The notes beneath the pieces are model-generated. The model was not told where the DNA came from, did not search any database, and worked only from the letters and a program-made list of their open reading frames with translations. 64,000 nucleotides of DNA. Source: VYFG01 sp965213885 (GTDB lineage: Bacteria > Pseudomonadota > Gammaproteobacteria > Arenicellales > Poriferihabitantaceae). Location of the stretch: contig OZ243919.1 in NCBI GenBank assembly GCA_965213885.1, forward strand, positions 1,178,001 to 1,242,000. The letters run 5' to 3'. This document shows, in pieces, positions 60,304-64,000 of the stretch (positions are counted from its first letter, which is position 1; the number at the start of each line of letters is the position of its first letter). Made by a program: the position numbers and the translations under genes.

Positions 60304-62249
60304 GATCTTTGTGGTTGTACGTCCGGGGAATACAGGGCCTGGTAGCCGGTCTCGAACCGTTGGTTGATTTCGACCTGCTGCGAGGCCGATACGGCGCCGG
60401 TGGTATGGATGCGTTCCACCAGGGCCTGGTTTTCCAGGAGCTCCTGATCCGCCTCCTTGCCCAGTGCGGCCGACAGGCGTCCGATCTGCAGCGCCATGCG
60501 CTGTCTGGCATAGGCGACGGGAGAATCCACTCCGGCATTGATTTCCAACTGAAGCAGGTACCCGTTGATGCGTTCAAAGTTCCGTCCCAGGGACCCCTGC
60601 AGTTCCTGCAGCATTTTGTCGTTGCCTGCGGCGTCCGCGGCAGCCTGAAATCGGGCGTCCACCCTGCCTTGCAGATCATCCGCAAGGGGGGGGAGGGCAT
60701 CGAAATCCGCCCGTCTTGCATCCACATCCGGGGAACGGCCGTTCAGGATCCCGGCTTCCAGTTCGGCACAGGCGGCGGCCCGCCGGAACAGATGCGCATT
60801 CAGTGTCGATTGAGCCGCCCTGCGGATATCAGACAGGATGTTTCGGGCTGCATCCATGGCGTCACGGTATCGCTTCTGGATCTGTTTTTCCTGGTGTTTG
60901 GGTGTCCGGCCGCTTTTCTCCCAGGCGGATTTCCATTGTTGCAGTCGCGATGCCAGATCCTCCGGGTCACCGGGGATTTCCCTGACCGCGGCCTCGATTT
61001 CCGCACAGAGCTGATTCTTGACCTCCAGTTGTTCCGCCAGCTGGCTTTCGAAGGCTTTCCTGGATGCCCGGTTACGTTTGTAGACGGCTTCGCAGGCATC
61101 GACGTACCGGTTCCAGACCGCCTGTTCCTTCTTGCGGCTGCCTGACACCGTGACCCGCCACTGTTTTTTCAATCCCTGCAGTTCGGACATGGCCTTGCGT
61201 GAGTCCTCCAGGGTGGCCAGGCCCTGCACCGTCTCGATCAGTTCCTGGCGCTGCTTCAGATTGCGCTTGCGCTCTCGATCAAGGGGGCCCTCAAATCGGG
61301 AGACGATTGCGTCGAATCGCCTGGCCAGGGGCTTGCGGTCACGATAGTCCGCCGGCCCGAGCTTGCGCCACCGAGCTGTCTGCTCCCGGATGAGTTGTTG
61401 TATCGCCTTCCAGTCAGGGCTTCGCCAATCGATTTCCTCGTAGGCGTTTTCCAGGATTTCACAGACCTGAAAACGGTGTTTGCTGGCAGCCTGGCGGTGT
61501 TTCCGGAGGTTTTCGAAATGCGCCTTGCAGGGTTCATATGCCTTGGTACATACGGAGTCGAACACGGCATACAGCTTGTGGTCGCCGCCTTCACCGGAGA
61601 GGTCCCATTGCTTCCATTCCTCCCGGGCCTGCTGGATACGCTTGGCAATTTTCCCGAGATCGGTTTCGTAGTCGTGGATATTCCGAATCTCGTCGATGAT
61701 TTTTTCACGAACCTGTTCGGTACCCCAACTCTTCCACGAGGCAAGCTTCTTGATTTTCGGTTGCAGCGCCTCCAGGTCGCCGATCACTTTCTGCCGACGC
61801 TGGGCAGACAAACCCTTGATCCGGTTCAGGCCGTTGATGATTTTCTGTTCCAGCTGCTGGGACGATTTCAGATCGTTGGACTGAAGGCTCTGCTTCAGCT
61901 GCTCGATCTGTTCTTCGAGGCCGGCGAATTCCCTGTTCCGCTCCTCTACCTGCCGGTGGATCCGGCCGCGCAACGTTTCGAACCCGGCATCCAGCTTCCG
62001 GCGCATGGGGCTGTCCTCCTTCAGTGCCGGCGACAAGGATTCCCAGGATTTGCGCAGGCGCTTTGCCTGGTGCTCATCCAGATTGCCCTTGCGCCCCAGA
62101 AAACCGGCAAGCTCCTGGTGGAGAGCAATGGCGTCAGGCTCATTCATCACCCCCTCCACGGAAAGAATTTCTCCGGGATCGCGTTCAGATCTTGCTGGGG
62201 GTGGGGCCATCTCGCCGACAGCCTCGGCGGAATGCTTCTCGGGGTCCAT
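60300..62249 (-). CDS. DUF349 domain protein
   Basis: A 649-residue, highly charged, mostly alpha-helical and coiled-coil protein. It has several DUF349-type repeats, each with a Trp and a following basic stretch, for example EEWKQWDLSGEGGDHKLYAV and TARWRKLGPADYRDRKPLAR. No membrane segment or signal is seen. The biochemical function is unknown. ATG 62249 is used, with ATG 62147, next to a GGAGGG stretch, as an alternative. The end overlaps the fumarase start (ATGA), implying co-expression. Confidence 0.85.
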   Translation of the reverse strand: MDPEKHSAEAVGEMAPPPARSERDPGEILSVEGVMNEPDAIALHQELAGFLGRKGNLDEHQAKRLRKSWESLSPALKEDSPMRRKLDAGFETLRGRIHRQVEERNREFAGLEEQIEQLKQSLQSNDLKSSQQLEQKIINGLNRIKGLSAQRRQKVIGDLEALQPKIKKLASWKSWGTEQVREKIIDEIRNIHDYETDLGKIAKRIQQAREEWKQWDLSGEGGDHKLYAVFDSVCTKAYEPCKAHFENLRKHRQAASKHRFQVCEILENAYEEIDWRSPDWKAIQQLIREQTARWRKLGPADYRDRKPLARRFDAIVSRFEGPLDRERKRNLKQRQELIETVQGLATLEDSRKAMSELQGLKKQWRVTVSGSRKKEQAVWNRYVDACEAVYKRNRASRKAFESQLAEQLEVKNQLCAEIEAAVREIPGDPEDLASRLQQWKSAWEKSGRTPKHQEKQIQKRYRDAMDAARNILSDIRRAAQSTLNAHLFRRAAACAELEAGILNGRSPDVDARRADFDALPPLADDLQGRVDARFQAAADAAGNDKMLQELQGSLGRNFERINGYLLQLEINAGVDSPVAYARQRMALQIGRLSAALGKEADQELLENQALVERIHTTGAVSASQQVEINQRFETGYQALYSPDVQPQRS

Positions 62250-62359
62250 GCAATTTGGGTAGGCTTAAAGTAGAATCCGGGAAAGGACAAGCCAATTATA
62301 ACCATTCACCAACCATCGGCGCGATTGCCACAGGTTTTACCCCGTTAACTGTCATATTC

Positions 62360-64000
62360 GTGGAACCGCGCAGGGTTACGCCATTGCTGTTGGTTGTCGC
62401 GGGTCTGTTGTGCCTCCTCGCAGGGACATTGGCCCGGGCGGACCACCTCCTGCCCACGCATCGGCTTACCTGCAGTGAAAGCTTCCCCTGCCCGGAGGAA
62501 ATCCATCGCCGGGTCGACTTCTGGATCCAGGTATTCAAGGGCTGGGGCAAGGAAATGGCAATCTTCCACGATTCCGCGGTACCTGAGCGTGTCTACCTCG
62601 TGCTGGATACCGGGCATGGCTGCAGCGGCAAGGTCAGGAAGCGTGTCAAGGCGAATGTGCGCGCCATCAGACAGTCTCTGGAAAAGCTGGCCGCCGATGT
62701 CAGTAAGGGACGGCAGATCCAGGACAGGCGGCAGCGTCATCTGCTGGGGCTGTTCCCCTCAGGAAACAGCCGGGAAATCCAGCGGTCAGCAGGAAATATT
62801 CGCTGCCAAAGCGGTGTCCGAGACAGTTTTATCGGAGGATTGAAGCGTTTCAACCGCTATGTTGGCATGGTGGACCATATCCTTGCGGAAAACAATCTGC
62901 CGAAGGATATTCGTTATCTCCCGTTCGTTGAGTCGTCCTATAACCCGGCGGCCTATTCCAGATCCGGTGCTGCCGGCATGTGGCAGATCATGCCTGCAAC
63001 GGCCCGTTCGCTGGGCCTTGAACTGAACGCCGCCTTTGACGAGCGCCTGGACCCGGAAGCCGCCACCCGGGCGGCCGCAAGATACCTGGTAGATGCCACC
63101 GGGAAGTTGATGGCGGCCTCCCGTGCCCGCCAACCGGACATCGCACGGGAAACGGTGAACCCTTTCGTGATCACCTCGTACAACTACGGCGTCAACGGCA
63201 TGCGCCGGGCGATTCGCCGAATCGGCCCGGATTACATGGCGGTGCTCAACAAGTACAAGTCTCCTTCGTTCCAGGTGGCGGTCAAGAATTTCTACGCCAG
63301 TTTTCTGGCAGCCCGGCATGTGGCCCTGAACGCAGACCGCTATTTCCCCAAGGTGAAGCCGGTATCGGGGGCGAGAGAAATCCAGCTGGTGCTTGAGCGG
63401 GCCACCTCCATGGACCGGATCAAGGGTGTATTCGGCCTGTCCGACGCCCAACTCAAGCCACTGAACAGACCCCTGACCCGTTTTATCTGGAATGGGTGGC
63501 GCCTGATTCCGGCGGGCTACAGGCTTTCACTACCCTGGCGGGGGCACGGATGGAAGAGGGAAATTGCAAAACTGCATGCAATGGCCCCGGAGAAGGATGT
63601 CCCCGGGGCTGGCACCTACATCGTTCGAAAGGGCGATACAGCCTGCGGAATTGCGAGGGCGCTTCGGGTCAACTGCAGCCTGCTGATTCGGGCCAACCGG
63701 TTGGGCAAGCGGGCGCTGATCCGTGTCGGCCAGCAACTCACCATACCTCGCAGGCCGGCGCCGGCTTCCTCGGATGTCGCATCCGGAACGCCGGCAGCAC
63801 CTGCCACATGGACTGTCCGGCGTGGAGACACCGCCTGTGGTATTGCGCGGCGCACGGGCGTGGACTGCAAGGAACTGATTCGTGTGAACCGGCTCGGCAG
63901 GAAGGCACGCATCCTGGTAGGGCAGAAACTCGTGATTCCAGGGAAGGATTACCTTGCCCGGAACCCTGCCGGCCTCGATGCCGACAACCAGTACATCGTG
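62360..64000 (+). CDS. MltD-like lytic transglycosylase with LysM repeats (3' end outside window)
   Basis: Cleaves peptidoglycan glycan strands. The frame is open from GTG 62360 to the last base (547 codons). The signal peptide is MEPRRVTPLLLVVAGLLCLL and AGTLARA. The SLT catalytic domain (about 170-300) has Glu191 in LPFVESSYNPAAYSRSGAAG and MWQIMPATARSLGL. LysM 1 (about 419-463) and LysM 2 (about 482-527) each carry the unusual pattern GDTACGIAR with a second Cys 8-9 residues on. A third LysM seems to begin at the edge (QYIV). MltD has the same order of domains, but the cysteine LysM variant is different. Confidence 0.9.
   Translation, partial: MEPRRVTPLLLVVAGLLCLLAGTLARADHLLPTHRLTCSESFPCPEEIHRRVDFWIQVFKGWGKEMAIFHDSAVPERVYLVLDTGHGCSGKVRKRVKANVRAIRQSLEKLAADVSKGRQIQDRRQRHLLGLFPSGNSREIQRSAGNIRCQSGVRDSFIGGLKRFNRYVGMVDHILAENNLPKDIRYLPFVESSYNPAAYSRSGAAGMWQIMPATARSLGLELNAAFDERLDPEAATRAAARYLVDATGKLMAASRARQPDIARETVNPFVITSYNYGVNGMRRAIRRIGPDYMAVLNKYKSPSFQVAVKNFYASFLAARHVALNADRYFPKVKPVSGAREIQLVLERATSMDRIKGVFGLSDAQLKPLNRPLTRFIWNGWRLIPAGYRLSLPWRGHGWKREIAKLHAMAPEKDVPGAGTYIVRKGDTACGIARALRVNCSLLIRANRLGKRALIRVGQQLTIPRRPAPASSDVASGTPAAPATWTVRRGDTACGIARRTGVDCKELIRVNRLGRKARILVGQKLVIPGKDYLARNPAGLDADNQYIV

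Noticed and set aside
1..64000. CRISPR array, prophage, integron or rRNA operon
   Set aside because: No regularly spaced repeats, phage structural genes, integrase or rRNA sequence was seen in the window.

Overview
The window reads as chromosomal DNA of a gammaproteobacterium with moderately high GC. Gene order matches blocks conserved in Pseudomonas and related Gammaproteobacteria: thrS-infC-rpmI-rplT-pheST-ihfA-merR; gltX followed by tRNA-Ala and tRNA-Glu; accA-tilS and pyrG-kdsA-eno-ftsB; aroQ-accB-accC-prmA, then fis-purH-purD; suhB divergent from trmJ; mutS-fdxA. LPS genes (kdsA, waaA), FtsB and pitrilysin indicate a Gram-negative. sdhCDAB, aerobic HemF and a class I fumarase suggest respiratory metabolism. 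GTG and TTG starts are common. The genus cannot be named from the sequence alone.

Layout. 1-7.2 kb: translation operon (thrS, cut by the window edge, to pheT), ihfA, a MerR-type regulator and tRNA-Pro. 7.4-9.2 kb: gltX, tRNA-Ala, tRNA-Glu. 9.4-15.3 kb: pitrilysin-like M16 protease, pncC, accA, tilS. 15.3-22.6 kb: an insertion that separates accA-tilS from pyrG-kdsA-eno-ftsB. It holds a translationally coupled trio (amidinotransferase-fold hydrolase, enoyl-CoA hydratase, ADP-forming acyl-CoA ligase) and a decayed minus-strand segment (outer-membrane barrel pseudogene, intact metzincin-like lipoprotein, frameshifted small lipoprotein). 22.6-26.8 kb: pyrG, kdsA, eno, ftsB. 26.8-32 kb: ygfZ, then an SdhAF4/DUF1674 gene, sdhCDAB and sdhE. 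32.1-33.5 kb: broken IS1634-type transposase. 33.9-37.9 kb: Lrp-family regulator, aroQ, accB, accC, prmA. 38-45.5 kb: zinc-ribbon/DUF3426 protein with a very long acidic linker, fis (no dusB before it), purH, an unusual mosaic membrane protein, purD. 45.5-48.2 kb: tsaC, hemF, waaA. 48.4-54.8 kb, minus strand: pepN, fdxA, mutS. 54.9-56.6 kb: complete hipBA toxin-antitoxin pair with promoter and operator. 57-62.3 kb: suhB, trmJ, class I fumarase, DUF349 protein. 62.4 kb to the end: MltD-like lytic transglycosylase, cut by the window edge.

Most genes are housekeeping: aminoacyl-tRNA synthetases and ribosomal proteins, acetyl-CoA carboxylase subunits, the TCA steps SDH and fumarase, purine synthesis and LPS core assembly. 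The less ordinary material is the 15.8-19.7 kb catabolic trio, the 19.7-22.1 kb lipoprotein/protease remnant island, the purH-purD mosaic protein, paired RNA hairpins before rpmI, the hipBA operator, and SDH assembly factors on both sides of sdhCDAB. I found no CRISPR array, prophage or intact insertion sequence.
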